This document shows, in pieces, positions 43,983 through 53,441 of a stretch of DNA of 64,000 nt. The first letter of the stretch is position 1, and each line of letters opens with the position of its first letter. The position numbers and the translations under genes are program-made. The notes beneath the pieces were generated by a model. The model made no database searches. It was not told the DNA's origin and worked only from the letters and a program-made list of their open reading frames with translations. The stretch is from the NCBI GenBank assembly GCA_035450685.1, contig DAOTNF010000001.1, positions 186,001 to 250,000 on the forward strand, in the 5' to 3' direction. The DNA comes from Syntrophosphaera sp035450685. GTDB taxonomy: Bacteria; Cloacimonadota; Cloacimonadia; Cloacimonadales; Cloacimonadaceae.

Positions 43983-45323
43983 ATGAATAGAAGCGATCTT
44001 ATTTTTTACTTGCTGGGGAAACGATATAGATTTGACTTGGCTAAAATGGTTCGTTTTGTGACAGCAAGCCAGTATTGGACGGAAGAGCAGATTTACGAGT
44101 ATCAGTTGAGCATGGTTAAAAAAATCATTGAGCATGCTTACAAAAGTGTTCCATACTATTCTGCCTTGATGCGTAAAATGGGTATGAAACCTGAAGATCT
44201 AAAATCGTTGGATGATCTGAAAGCGTTTCCGATACTAAGGAAAGAGACCATTCAAAATGATTTTCAAAGCTTCCTGGCGCGTGGCTACCAAAAATACTAC
44301 CCAATTACGCGATCCACTGGTGGCACTACAGGAGTTCCGTTTAAGTATTACAACGATATTGCCAGTTGGGGTCTAAACTGGGCTACCAAAATCCGCACCT
44401 TTAACTGGGGTGGTTACAAGTTAGGACAAGATCGAATTGCGATTTTAAAAGGCGGATCCCTGTCCCGAAAAGGTAAATTCAGTCTGGGGACACGATTCTG
44501 GCGCTACATGCAATTGAATTATACAATCGACATTATGCAGATGTCTGAAGCTGATATTGTCCGCTATTTGGCTGAGATAAGAAAACGGAGTATACGTTTT
44601 ATCCGTGGATATCCTTCAGCGTTATTGACGCTTGCCCGAAGTTTGAACCAACAATCTGAATGCATCCCGATGAAAGGCATTTTTACTACCGCAGAGATGC
44701 TCTATGATGATCATAGAGAGGAGATCCAGAAGGCATTCGGACGCGAAGTAACGGATGCTTATGGCTGTGGCGAGGGGATGGCTGGCGCGAGTCAATGCGA
44801 GGTACATGCAGCTTATCATGTAAACATTGAAACCAGCATTCTGGAAATAATAGGCAAAGATGGTATGTGCTCTCAACCTGGAGAGGAAGGTGAGATTGTA
44901 GTGACATCACTAAATGATTTTGCCATGCCCTTTATTAGATATGCTCCAGGAGACTTGGCGGTTGCGAAAGCAGGGACTTGCAGTTGCGGACGCCAACTGC
45001 CTCTGATCGAGAAAATAAATGGCAGAGCTTCAGATCTGATCAAACTGCCTAATGGCAGAATTCTCAATGGACTGTCAATTCCTTTCGAGGCTTTAACAGA
45101 GAGCTTGCAACAATTTCAACTTGTTCAAGAAGAAGATGACAGGCTGGTTCTCTATGTTGTTCCCAAGGGTTCATTCAACGATGTTGTCCGCGCAAGATTG
45201 CAGAATATTCTGATCAATCTTGCGGGGAGCGGAGTTAGGGTAGAAGTTCAAGCGGTTACGGAAATTAAACAAACGGTAAGTGGCAAACGCCGGTATATTA
45301 TTTCAAGGAAGAAAGATGGCTAA
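43983..45323 (+). CDS. CapK/PaaK-like adenylate-forming protein 4
   Basis: A 446-residue paralogue of 42640: MVKKIIEHAYKSVPYYSALM, ATP loop RSTGGTTGVPFKY, TTAEMLYDDHREEI, DAYGCGEGMAGASQCE, AMPFIRYAPGDLA and CSCGRQLPLIEKINGR. It overlaps the next gene, which begins within its last codons. As for the others, adenylation of a carboxylate is expected but the acid and acceptor are unknown. Confidence 0.85.
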   Translation: MNRSDLIFYLLGKRYRFDLAKMVRFVTASQYWTEEQIYEYQLSMVKKIIEHAYKSVPYYSALMRKMGMKPEDLKSLDDLKAFPILRKETIQNDFQSFLARGYQKYYPITRSTGGTTGVPFKYYNDIASWGLNWATKIRTFNWGGYKLGQDRIAILKGGSLSRKGKFSLGTRFWRYMQLNYTIDIMQMSEADIVRYLAEIRKRSIRFIRGYPSALLTLARSLNQQSECIPMKGIFTTAEMLYDDHREEIQKAFGREVTDAYGCGEGMAGASQCEVHAAYHVNIETSILEIIGKDGMCSQPGEEGEIVVTSLNDFAMPFIRYAPGDLAVAKAGTCSCGRQLPLIEKINGRASDLIKLPNGRILNGLSIPFEALTESLQQFQLVQEEDDRLVLYVVPKGSFNDVVRARLQNILINLAGSGVRVEVQAVTEIKQTVSGKRRYIISRKKDG

Positions 45324-46377
45324 TGGATTGACCATTGTCTGTACGTGCAGAATGGGGCCAGGAACGCTGGAAGCCAAGCTGATACCTCTTAGCCAGGTTG
45401 ATCGGGTGAAACGCATTTTGGTGCTACGAAAATCACCTGGTCCTGCCATTGCCAAGGTTCATTACCATACTCTGCCATCAATCTGCAGACATTCAATCTT
45501 TAACCTGTTTCTTGCCCCTTTGATACTTATTCGTTTGGGAGTTAAGACCCAAGCGGATTATTATCTTGCCTATCATTATGTGCCACACTTCTTTTTTGCG
45601 GGATTTGCCTCATTGATAACAGGTATTCCCTACATCTTGTGTCAAACCGGGCAGGACGTGCAAAGGCTCGCCTCCAGGGAGTATATGGGTTTCTTGCTAA
45701 GAAGAGTGATTCAACGTGCTAAGCGACTCAATGTACCGGGTTCCCATGCGCTATCCTTCTGGCAATCCAAAGGTTTTTTTAATGTACAGATACTTCACAG
45801 CACTATTGATACAGGATATTATGTTCCCTCCAACCGTGGACAAGATTATGATTTTATCTACATTGGCCGGTTAGAACGCTATAAAGGAGTTCATGAACTT
45901 ATTAAGGCATTCAGAAAACTTCAAAACGTTTTCCCTGACAGTAGACTCGCGATTGTCGGATATGGTTCTCAAGAGCAGGAGTTAAAGGACTTGGTTTCCT
46001 CACTGGATTTGCAGGGAAAGGTGGATTTTTGGGGATTCCAACAGAATGTCAGGGATTGGCTGTACAGAGCCAGGATTTTTTTGATGGCCTCGTCAACTGA
46101 GGGATTGCCATGTTCTTTGATGGAGGCTATGAGTTGTGGTTTGATTTGTGTGTGCTCATTGGTTGGGAACATTCCAGATGTTATTGATGAACACACCGGT
46201 TTTGGTTTTGAAGCAGGGGACAATGATTCTTTAACAAGCTTGATGCAGAAAGCCTTGCTGGAAGAGCCAACCCTTGACTCAATGAAAGCAGCAGCCCGTG
46301 AAAGGATAGTATCTGAACACTCTCACAGCTCAGCTGTGCGAAAATGGGGTTTGCTATTTACCAGCCTGGAGCGATGA
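45316..46377 (+). CDS. GT4 glycosyltransferase
   Basis: A 353-residue GT-B enzyme: TIVCTCRMGPGTLEAKLIPL, VPGSHALSFW, FIYIGRLERYKGVHELIKAF, DFWGFQQNVRDWLYRARIFLMASSTEGLPCSLMEAMSCGL (donor site with acidic residues) and GNIPDVIDE. The ATG at 45316 gives an 8-nt overlap with the upstream gene; a longer frame from 45280 is unnecessary. The TGA stop is immediately followed by the GTG of the acetyltransferase. Confidence 0.88.
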   Translation: MANGLTIVCTCRMGPGTLEAKLIPLSQVDRVKRILVLRKSPGPAIAKVHYHTLPSICRHSIFNLFLAPLILIRLGVKTQADYYLAYHYVPHFFFAGFASLITGIPYILCQTGQDVQRLASREYMGFLLRRVIQRAKRLNVPGSHALSFWQSKGFFNVQILHSTIDTGYYVPSNRGQDYDFIYIGRLERYKGVHELIKAFRKLQNVFPDSRLAIVGYGSQEQELKDLVSSLDLQGKVDFWGFQQNVRDWLYRARIFLMASSTEGLPCSLMEAMSCGLICVCSLVGNIPDVIDEHTGFGFEAGDNDSLTSLMQKALLEEPTLDSMKAAARERIVSEHSHSSAVRKWGLLFTSLER

Positions 46378-46854
46378 GTGGCAAGAAAAAGGAAATTTTC
46401 CAAGATAATAAAAGGTTTATGGGTCAGATTCCTGCATCATTTGGCGAGACACTGTTTTCCCAGTATGATCAGAGTGTTCTTTCACCGTCTGCGCGGTGTA
46501 TCCATAGGGAAAAACGTGTTAATAGGCCTTGATGTTTTAATAGATGATGATGGCCCTGATAGAGTCCGTATAGAAGACAATGTTTTTATAACTGCTGGTT
46601 GTATGCTGTTAACCCATCAACGTGATATAAAACTGTATAAAAGGGACCATTGGATTGGCGATTTACCTTTTATAACCGGCGATATTCATATTTGCACTGG
46701 AGCCCATATCGGTATTGGCGCCATTATTATGCCAGGGGTTACGATTGGCAGAGGAGCTGTGGTAGGTGCAGGAGCAGTAGTTACCAGGGACGTTCCAGCT
46801 TATAGCTTGGTAGTGGGAGTCCCGGCAAAAGTGATTAAGGAGTTTGATGTATGA
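46378..46854 (+). CDS. hexapeptide-repeat O-acetyltransferase (maltose/galactoside acetyltransferase-like)
   Basis: A 158-residue left-handed beta-helix protein: GVSIGKNVLIGLDVLIDDDGPD, IEDNVFITAGCMLLTHQRDI, then ICTGAHIGIGAIIMPGVTIGRGAVVGAGAVVTRDVPAYSLVVGVPAKVI. The catalytic His would be in LLTHQRD. Start GTG, directly after the previous stop. Overlaps the lipoprotein gene by 4 nt. Probably acetylates a sugar of the repeat unit. Confidence 0.87.
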   Translation: MARKRKFSKIIKGLWVRFLHHLARHCFPSMIRVFFHRLRGVSIGKNVLIGLDVLIDDDGPDRVRIEDNVFITAGCMLLTHQRDIKLYKRDHWIGDLPFITGDIHICTGAHIGIGAIIMPGVTIGRGAVVGAGAVVTRDVPAYSLVVGVPAKVIKEFDV

Positions 46855-48311
46855 TGAAACATCGTGCAGCCTTTCTAAAGGGAGCATTCATCGCGCTCAT
46901 AGTGATATTGCTGTTTACTTACTCGTGCAACAGCAATAAACCAAAGCTTTTTAAGATAACTGGCACAGTTACAGGTGAAACTGAGAAAGCTATAGACCCG
47001 TTAGCAAACGTTGAAGTTTTATTGTACAGCATAGCTTCTGAAGATAGTTCAGTGATGAATCTGCATGCGATGCACCCCAGTATTGGGGCTTTGCATGCTA
47101 AGGAAAACTTGTTTGATCACAGACTGGCAACCCCGCAATTGCGAACCAGATCGGATTCAGGTGGTAAGTTTGAATTATCTGGGGTGGAAACGGGTAACTA
47201 CTACGTTGTCGTTTTTACCGAAGGCTGGGGCTTTCGATGCTTACCAGTATCAGTTACTGACTATAATGTTACTAATCTAGGTGTTTTACTTCATCAGGTG
47301 GTTGAACTACCAGCTATCATCAGTTCAGATTACTCACTTCTCGATGAAAGAGTGTATCGTGTCTCTTCTAACCTTGCCTTGCTTGAAAATGCCCGACTTA
47401 TATGTCATGGTTTCACTACTTTAGTGATGGATCCAGGCACCGAAGCTAATCTTTATGGGAATCTAGTAATGGGTCCAAGTTCATATCTAAGAGTTCTATC
47501 GTCAGACAAATTGTACAGCACGTCAAACTCGGCAGAGCAAATAGAAAGGTATAATCATATCAGTGTCTTTAATAATAATGAGATCGAGCTACAGAATATT
47601 ATTTTATCAGGTGCAACATATGGGCTTAGAATAATCAATTCAGAGAATGTCACGTTAAGTAACTCCTTAATCCAATCTCGCTATTTATCTGTATCTCTGT
47701 CCAATGTTGATAACGCGTCCATTGTTAATTGCACCGTAACTGGTTCCCGTGAAACATCATTAGCAGCTATTTATTGTGAGAACAGCCAGAATATCAACAT
47801 AGAAAAAAGCCATATTTATAAAAACATCAAAGGGATTTCAACAGTTAATTGCGGTTCAGTCATGATCAGTGAGAACTATTTTGATTCCAATAGCAGTATA
47901 GACGTTTCTTTTGGAGAATATAGTACTGGAAGTGTTGTCCACTGCGCTTTTGTTAAATCAAACCTGGCGATATCAAACTACAAAGGACAAATCCAAGCTC
48001 ACTGGAATGATATTGATGCCAATACAGGTATTTATAGTTACCAGTTGCTGGCCTCTTTCTCTGCGAACAACAACAATTTTGACTGTGCAGAATATGCGAT
48101 AAAGTCGAGAAGTATTTTTTACAACTCCGAGATCATCCATATGAACGCAAAGCAGAATTATTGGAATACCACTAATATCAGCGAAATAGAAGCGTTGATT
48201 TTTGATCGTAATGATGAGGATACCAACGATGTGAATTACAGCTTGTTAAAATCCGTCGTGGATTTCCAGCCTTTCCGTAGTCAACGAACCAATGCCGGAA
48301 TCTCCGAATAG
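46851..48311 (+). CDS. predicted lipoprotein with right-handed beta-helix
   Basis: A 486-residue exported protein. Residues 8-25 are hydrophobic and end in TYSC (Cys26), a possible but weak lipobox. Residues about 37-150 resemble a carboxypeptidase-regulatory-like beta-sandwich (FKITGTVTGETEKAIDPLANVEVLLYS, GGKFELSGVETGNYYVVVF). From about 230, Asn-rich repeats such as NVTLSNSLIQSRYLSVSLSNVDNASIVNCTVTGS form a parallel beta-helix. Beta-helix proteins in such loci are often lyases or epimerases acting on the polymer, but catalytic residues are not recognisable. It is translationally coupled to biosynthetic genes. Confidence 0.72.
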   Translation: MMKHRAAFLKGAFIALIVILLFTYSCNSNKPKLFKITGTVTGETEKAIDPLANVEVLLYSIASEDSSVMNLHAMHPSIGALHAKENLFDHRLATPQLRTRSDSGGKFELSGVETGNYYVVVFTEGWGFRCLPVSVTDYNVTNLGVLLHQVVELPAIISSDYSLLDERVYRVSSNLALLENARLICHGFTTLVMDPGTEANLYGNLVMGPSSYLRVLSSDKLYSTSNSAEQIERYNHISVFNNNEIELQNIILSGATYGLRIINSENVTLSNSLIQSRYLSVSLSNVDNASIVNCTVTGSRETSLAAIYCENSQNINIEKSHIYKNIKGISTVNCGSVMISENYFDSNSSIDVSFGEYSTGSVVHCAFVKSNLAISNYKGQIQAHWNDIDANTGIYSYQLLASFSANNNNFDCAEYAIKSRSIFYNSEIIHMNAKQNYWNTTNISEIEALIFDRNDEDTNDVNYSLLKSVVDFQPFRSQRTNAGISE

Positions 48312-48320
48312 ATTAGATAA

Positions 48321-49403
48321 ATGAATATCCTGATTGACATCAACCATCCAGCCCAAGTTCATTATTTTCGCAATTTGTATCATTTGTTGAAAGGCAAGCA
48401 CACGGTTATTGTCACATCCAAAGAAGTGCCTATCCAGATCCGGTTATTGAAAGCTTATGATATACCGTATGTTTCCTATGGTAAAAAAAGTGACTCTCTG
48501 TCTGGTAAACTATTTCGACAGGTCAGATATAACATCGAGTGCCATAAGTTGATCCGGGAACATAATATTGATGTTACTCTAGGTTCTTCGGCTTCTAACA
48601 TATATGCGGCAAAGTTTTCAAAAGCTGTATCTATTGCTACAACAGATAGTGATTTAGCTGTACTTCCTTTATCTGCGAAATTCATGTATCCATTTGCGGA
48701 TTATTTAATGACGCCTGATTCTCTTGCTTTTCAAAAATACAAAAACCAGATATGCTACCCTGGCTACCAAGAACTGGCTTATCTGCACCCGAAAAGATTT
48801 ACACCAGATGTATCTGTTTTGGCTGAATGCGGTCTGGATGAAACTGATAAGTTTTTCATTCTGCGGTTTACAGCTTTCAAAGCCCATCACGACATTGGCA
48901 TGTATGGATTATCCACCGAGCAAAAATGGGAATTGATTAAGCTGTTGGAACAGCATGGGAAAGTTATTATAACTTCAGAAAATCAAGAACCTCAGTTTAA
49001 TAAATACTATCTTCGAACCGATCCGGAAAAGATACACTCGTTGATGTATTATGCCACCATGCTGGTTTGTGACAGCCAAACCATGACCACCGAGGCAGCT
49101 GTTTTGGGAACGCCAGCCATGAGGTGTAATACTTTCGCTGGTAAACTAACGGTGATAGAGGAGATTGAAAAAAAGTATGAGTTGGCTTATAGCTTTCACC
49201 CAAGACAATATAAATGGATGCTCACACGAATTTGCAGTCTATTATCATCTGGAGATGTAAAAAGCGAATGGAAAAATAGACGAGCCAGAATGCTGGCTGA
49301 TAAGATTGATGTGACCAGTTTTTGGTTATGGTTGATTGACAACCATCCTGAATCAGAAAACAAAGTTATCAAAGGGAAAGTTAACTTCGATGAATTCAGG
49401 TGA
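48321..49403 (+). CDS. DUF354 family protein (glycosyltransferase-like)
   Basis: A 360-residue DUF354 protein: NILIDINHPAQVHYFRNLYHLL at the N-terminus and LMYYATMLVCDSQTMTTEAAVLGTPAMRCN near the C-terminus, the two signature regions. The fold is predicted GT-B-like, similar to UDP-GlcNAc 2-epimerase/MurG, and such genes sit in many polysaccharide loci. Reaction unknown. It overlaps the next gene by 14 nt. Confidence 0.82.
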   Translation: MNILIDINHPAQVHYFRNLYHLLKGKHTVIVTSKEVPIQIRLLKAYDIPYVSYGKKSDSLSGKLFRQVRYNIECHKLIREHNIDVTLGSSASNIYAAKFSKAVSIATTDSDLAVLPLSAKFMYPFADYLMTPDSLAFQKYKNQICYPGYQELAYLHPKRFTPDVSVLAECGLDETDKFFILRFTAFKAHHDIGMYGLSTEQKWELIKLLEQHGKVIITSENQEPQFNKYYLRTDPEKIHSLMYYATMLVCDSQTMTTEAAVLGTPAMRCNTFAGKLTVIEEIEKKYELAYSFHPRQYKWMLTRICSLLSSGDVKSEWKNRRARMLADKIDVTSFWLWLIDNHPESENKVIKGKVNFDEFR

Positions 49404-50061
49404 TTCGTTTTCGTTGTCGTACTTTTTGAGAATTAGAGATATATTGATCCGCAGGTTATATGCAGGATTGATTGGTATTCTGATGCAGGTTAAAAAACGG
49501 GTTGGTTTGCTGGGTTATTGTTCAATAGGTAGTGGGGCGAGATTTAACGGACAACCTTGGATACGGAACTATGGAAGGATTGTCATTGGCAATGGATTTG
49601 TTTGTAACTCAGGAAGAAAACAAAATCCTATAGGGGGAGATACATTCTGCAGGTTGGTAGTTTATAGGAATGGTTCGTTAGAGATTAAAGACAGAGTGGG
49701 GATATCCAACAGCACGATAGTCTGTCAGAACAGCATAGTGATAGGCAACAATGTTCTTATCGGTGGAGGATGCCGTATCTGGGATACTGACTTCCACTCT
49801 TTGAATTATAATTCCCGGACATCTTCAAAAGACAATGATGTCTCAACTGCTCCAGTTGTCATTGAAGATGGAGTTTTTATAGGCGGAGGATGCTTGATAC
49901 TTAAGGGTGTGACGGTCGGAAAATATAGTATAGTTGCCGCAGGTAGTATAGTGACGAAGAGTATTCCACCCAACGAAATCTGGGGAGGAAATCCTGCTAA
50001 GTTTATTCGCAGGATATTGCCAACAACTGACATTTCAAGCGATAATGTAAGGAAGAAATAA
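49390..50061 (+). CDS. hexapeptide-repeat acetyltransferase (WbbJ-like)
   Basis: A 223-residue left-handed beta-helix acyltransferase: WIRNYGRIVIGNGFVCNSGRK, LEIKDRVGISNSTIVCQNSIVIGNNVLIGGGCRIWDTDFHSL (catalytic His in DTDFHSL), then GVFIGGGCLILKGVTVGKYSIVAAGSIVTKSIPPNEIWGGNPAKFI. ATG 49390 is preferred; a frame from 49336 would extend deep into the DUF354 gene. It abuts gmd, whose ATG overlaps its stop by one base. Confidence 0.85.
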   Translation: MNSGDSFSLSYFLRIRDILIRRLYAGLIGILMQVKKRVGLLGYCSIGSGARFNGQPWIRNYGRIVIGNGFVCNSGRKQNPIGGDTFCRLVVYRNGSLEIKDRVGISNSTIVCQNSIVIGNNVLIGGGCRIWDTDFHSLNYNSRTSSKDNDVSTAPVVIEDGVFIGGGCLILKGVTVGKYSIVAAGSIVTKSIPPNEIWGGNPAKFIRRILPTTDISSDNVRKK

Positions 50062-51110
50062 TGAGAAAAGCTTTTATTACAGGAATAACCGGTCAGGATG
50101 GTTCGTATTTAACAGAACTGTTACTTGAAAAAGGTTATGAAGTTCATGGTATGATACGGAGGTCATCCTCCTTCAATACCCAACGGATAGATCATATTTA
50201 CCAGGATCCCCATAATAAGAATGTTCGCCTGTTTCTCCATTACGGAGATTTATGCGATTCCAGCAATTTGAACCGTTTGCTGGAAAAAATCAATCCTGAC
50301 GAGATATATAATCTGGGAGCACAGTCTCATGTGCAGGTTTCATTTGAGGTTCCTGAGTATTCTGCTGATGTTGATGCGCTAGGAACTCTCAGACTATTGG
50401 ATGCAATCAAAGATACCCAGATCGATACCAGATTTTATCAGGCATCTACATCGGAGTTGTTTGGTAAGGTACAGGAAATCCCTCAGAAAGAAACTACACC
50501 ATTCTATCCACGAAGTCCATATGCTGCCGCAAAACTATATGCATATTGGATAGTGCGTAATTACAGGGAATCTTATGGGATATTTGCCAGCAATGGGATC
50601 CTGTTTAATCATGAATCCCCTCGTAGAGGAGAGACTTTTGTGACCAGGAAGATAGTTGTTGCGGCGATAAAGATCAGTTTGGGGCTTCAAAATTGTCTAT
50701 ATCTGGGAAATATAGATTCTAAAAGGGATTGGGGCTATGCTCCTGAGTACGTGGAGGGAATGTGGAGAATTCTACAAAACGATGCACCTGACGATTTTGT
50801 GTTGGCTACAAACACAACACACACAGTCAGAGAATTTGTGTATGCTGTTTTCTCGCATTTGGGTGTTGATATTGTATGGACTGGTCAAGGAGTAGACGAA
50901 AAAGGTATTGATTCTGTGTCAGGTAAAACAATTGTTCAAATAGACAAGCGTTATTTCCGTCCCTCAGAAGTGGATATCCTGATTGGAGATTATAGTAAGG
51001 CGAAACGGATGCTGGGATGGGAACCCAAAGTGTTCATGCCTGAACTTGTTAAGATAATGGTAAATGCAGATTTGCAGCGGATCAAAGCAGAACATGGTAT
51101 GGAACAATGA
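50061..51110 (+). CDS. gmd: GDP-mannose 4,6-dehydratase
   Basis: A 349-residue extended SDR: GITGQDGSYLTELLLEKGYEVHGMIRRSS at the N-terminus, YNLGAQSHV, the STSELFG strand, and YAAAKLYAYW (Tyr/Lys) with SNGILFNHESPRRGETFVTRKI. These are diagnostic for Gmd, which makes GDP-4-keto-6-deoxymannose. AAGGAAG precedes the ATG. Overlap of 4 nt with the fucose synthase gene. Confidence 0.95.
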   Translation: MRKAFITGITGQDGSYLTELLLEKGYEVHGMIRRSSSFNTQRIDHIYQDPHNKNVRLFLHYGDLCDSSNLNRLLEKINPDEIYNLGAQSHVQVSFEVPEYSADVDALGTLRLLDAIKDTQIDTRFYQASTSELFGKVQEIPQKETTPFYPRSPYAAAKLYAYWIVRNYRESYGIFASNGILFNHESPRRGETFVTRKIVVAAIKISLGLQNCLYLGNIDSKRDWGYAPEYVEGMWRILQNDAPDDFVLATNTTHTVREFVYAVFSHLGVDIVWTGQGVDEKGIDSVSGKTIVQIDKRYFRPSEVDILIGDYSKAKRMLGWEPKVFMPELVKIMVNADLQRIKAEHGMEQ

Positions 51111-52153
51111 AAAAACAAGATAGGATTTACGTCGCAGGAAATACTGGTTTGGTTGGATCTGCAATAGTGCGCAGTCTAGAAAACCAAGGCTATGAGAACT
51201 TGCTGTTTTCACCTTGGCAACAATATGATCTCCGTAACCAGGCAACTGTAGTTTCATTCTTTGAAAAGAACAAGCCTGATTACGTTATCATTGCCGCTGC
51301 GAAAGTTGGCGGGATCTATGCAAATGAACACTATCCAGCCGAATTTATCTATGATAACATTATGATTGAGGCCAATATCATTAATGCTGCTCACGAGCAT
51401 AATGTAAAAAAACTACTATTCCTCGGTAGTTCTTGTATATATCCTCGCCTTTGTCCCCAACCCATCAAGGAGGAATATCTTCTTACAGGGGAGTTAGAGC
51501 CAACAAACGAAGCATATGCTATTGCTAAAATTGCTGGTATAAAATTATGCCAGTATTATCGTAAACAGTATGGGGACGATTTCATCTCCGCTATGCCAAC
51601 AAACTTGTTTGGTCCGGGAGATAACTATCATCTCAAGAACTCTCATGTTCTGCCCGCGTTGATACGCAAAATATATCTGGCAAAATTACTTTCCCAGGGG
51701 CAAACAGATCTTATCATAAAAAACTTCCTACATCATGAAAAGATTTCTCTCAAATCAAGCGAAGTATGCTCTATGCTCCAAAAGTATGGTATTAACTCCA
51801 GTGGCAATGGTGTTTCCATCGCTCTTTGGGGAACAGGCAAACCCAGACGGGAATTTCTCTATGTTGATGATTTAGCCGACGCACTGATATACCTAATGCA
51901 TCATTATAGTGAAGAAGAACATATAAACGTTGGCATGGGTAAGGACAATATGATCCAAGACATTGCCGACATGGTTTCCACTATGATCGGATACAAAGAT
52001 GAGATAGTGTGGGATTCATCAATGCCAGATGGAACACCTCAAAAATTACTGGATGTGTCAAAACTGTTTTCAACAGGGTGGAGGCCGAGCTATACTTTCA
52101 AGGAAGCTCTGTCATTAACAGTTGATGATTACATAAGCCAGTTTCAACCTTGA
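51107..52153 (+). CDS. fcl: GDP-L-fucose synthase
   Basis: A 348-residue extended SDR: RIYVAGNTGLVGSAIVRSL, AAKVGGIYANEHYPAEFIYDN, LGSSCIYPRLCPQPIKEEYLLTG, and YAIAKIAGIKLCQYY (Tyr/Lys), all classic Fcl/WcaG motifs. It epimerises and reduces the Gmd product to GDP-L-fucose. It is about 30 residues longer than E. coli Fcl because of an insert near residues 205-235, known from other bacteria. Confidence 0.93.
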   Translation: MKKQDRIYVAGNTGLVGSAIVRSLENQGYENLLFSPWQQYDLRNQATVVSFFEKNKPDYVIIAAAKVGGIYANEHYPAEFIYDNIMIEANIINAAHEHNVKKLLFLGSSCIYPRLCPQPIKEEYLLTGELEPTNEAYAIAKIAGIKLCQYYRKQYGDDFISAMPTNLFGPGDNYHLKNSHVLPALIRKIYLAKLLSQGQTDLIIKNFLHHEKISLKSSEVCSMLQKYGINSSGNGVSIALWGTGKPRREFLYVDDLADALIYLMHHYSEEEHINVGMGKDNMIQDIADMVSTMIGYKDEIVWDSSMPDGTPQKLLDVSKLFSTGWRPSYTFKEALSLTVDDYISQFQP

Positions 52154-52161
52154 TTGCCAGA

Positions 52162-53367
52162 ATGAACATTGCAATAATAACTGCTTCAGGTTTTTCTGTC
52201 CCGAGCGCAGTCAGCAATAGGTTAAATGCTTATGGCAGAGGGCTCAATGAATTAGGCAATCAGGTCACCATAATCACCCTAACCGATTGTCAGACGAACT
52301 TAAGATCAATAGCTGCGGAATACCCGTCAATAAACTATGTGGGTCTAGGTGATAGAAGAAGAAAACACAGGATTTGCCGTATTTATTCATCATATCTCGC
52401 GGGTCGGGCAGCGGCGAGGTGGATTTCTTTACAAAGTGAAAACAGACCAGATGCGGTCATCTACTATGGTATGTTGATGCCAGCCCGGATTCCAATTAGC
52501 AAGATTTGTGAAAAACTGAGTATCCCAACCTTCGACGAAATAACCGAATATCCATTCGTTGGAAGGCAAAAGAAGTGGCGCAGAAGATTGGAGTATTATT
52601 TATTCATGCAGAAATATCTGGGTAAAAACTCTGGAATATTATGCATATCAAATGGCATCATTGACTTCATCGAAGATAGCTTGCGTCAACAGAATCGAAA
52701 CATACCTATCATGTTGTTTGGCCTGATAGTGGAAACTGATAAATTTGCATGTCAGAATGAAGAAAACAAAAATCTTCCTAGCTTTTGGGTTGACCATCCT
52801 TACATCGTGTACTGTGGTAATATGTATGGAAATAAAGACGGAGTTCCGGATCTCATCAAGTCGTTTGCTCTTGCGAATGAAATGCACCCGGACCTTCATT
52901 TGGTGATTATCGGCGACAACTCAAATGTATCAAGGATGGCACATATTAATGCAGCAATGGACGGTCTCTCATGTAAAACAAATATTCACTTTACCGGAAG
53001 AGTGGAGTGGAGCACTTTGCATGCTTATATGTGTAATGCTTTGGCACTGGTATTGGCAAAACCCAAAAACATTCAAAATGAAGGAGCTTTTCCAACAAAA
53101 CTGGGTGAGTATCTGGCCTGTGGTAAACCAGTGATCTGCACTTCGGTAGGAGATATTCCCCTGTATCTGCAACACAATGAAAATGCATTGCTTGCTGAGC
53201 CAGGTAACACTTCCCAATTCGCAGAACAAATTTGCCGTTGTGTTGAGGAAGCTCAACTAAGAGTTCATTTGGCGAAGAATGCACTATTATTAGCTGAATC
53301 TGAGTTTTCCCACAAAAGACAGGCAGAAAAACTACAGACTTTTATCTTACATATTATAAATTTGTGA
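52162..53367 (+). CDS. GT4 glycosyltransferase
   Basis: A 401-residue GT-B protein: NIAIITASGFSVPSAVSNRLNAYGRGLNELG, HPYIVYCGNMYGNKDGVPDLIKSFALA, and NEGAFPTKLGEYLACGKPVICTSVGDIP, the donor-binding end. Possibly a fucosyltransferase given gmd-fcl just upstream (inference). ATG 52162 is used; a TTG at 52150 overlapping the fcl stop is an alternative. No clear ribosome-binding site is seen for either. Confidence 0.85.
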   Translation: MNIAIITASGFSVPSAVSNRLNAYGRGLNELGNQVTIITLTDCQTNLRSIAAEYPSINYVGLGDRRRKHRICRIYSSYLAGRAAARWISLQSENRPDAVIYYGMLMPARIPISKICEKLSIPTFDEITEYPFVGRQKKWRRRLEYYLFMQKYLGKNSGILCISNGIIDFIEDSLRQQNRNIPIMLFGLIVETDKFACQNEENKNLPSFWVDHPYIVYCGNMYGNKDGVPDLIKSFALANEMHPDLHLVIIGDNSNVSRMAHINAAMDGLSCKTNIHFTGRVEWSTLHAYMCNALALVLAKPKNIQNEGAFPTKLGEYLACGKPVICTSVGDIPLYLQHNENALLAEPGNTSQFAEQICRCVEEAQLRVHLAKNALLLAESEFSHKRQAEKLQTFILHIINL

Positions 53368-53441
53368 CCTACAGTAATTAGCATTGGGTTACCTGTTGCG
53401 TTTGCATTGGTACTACTATTCTTCAGAAATAATCAAGAAGA

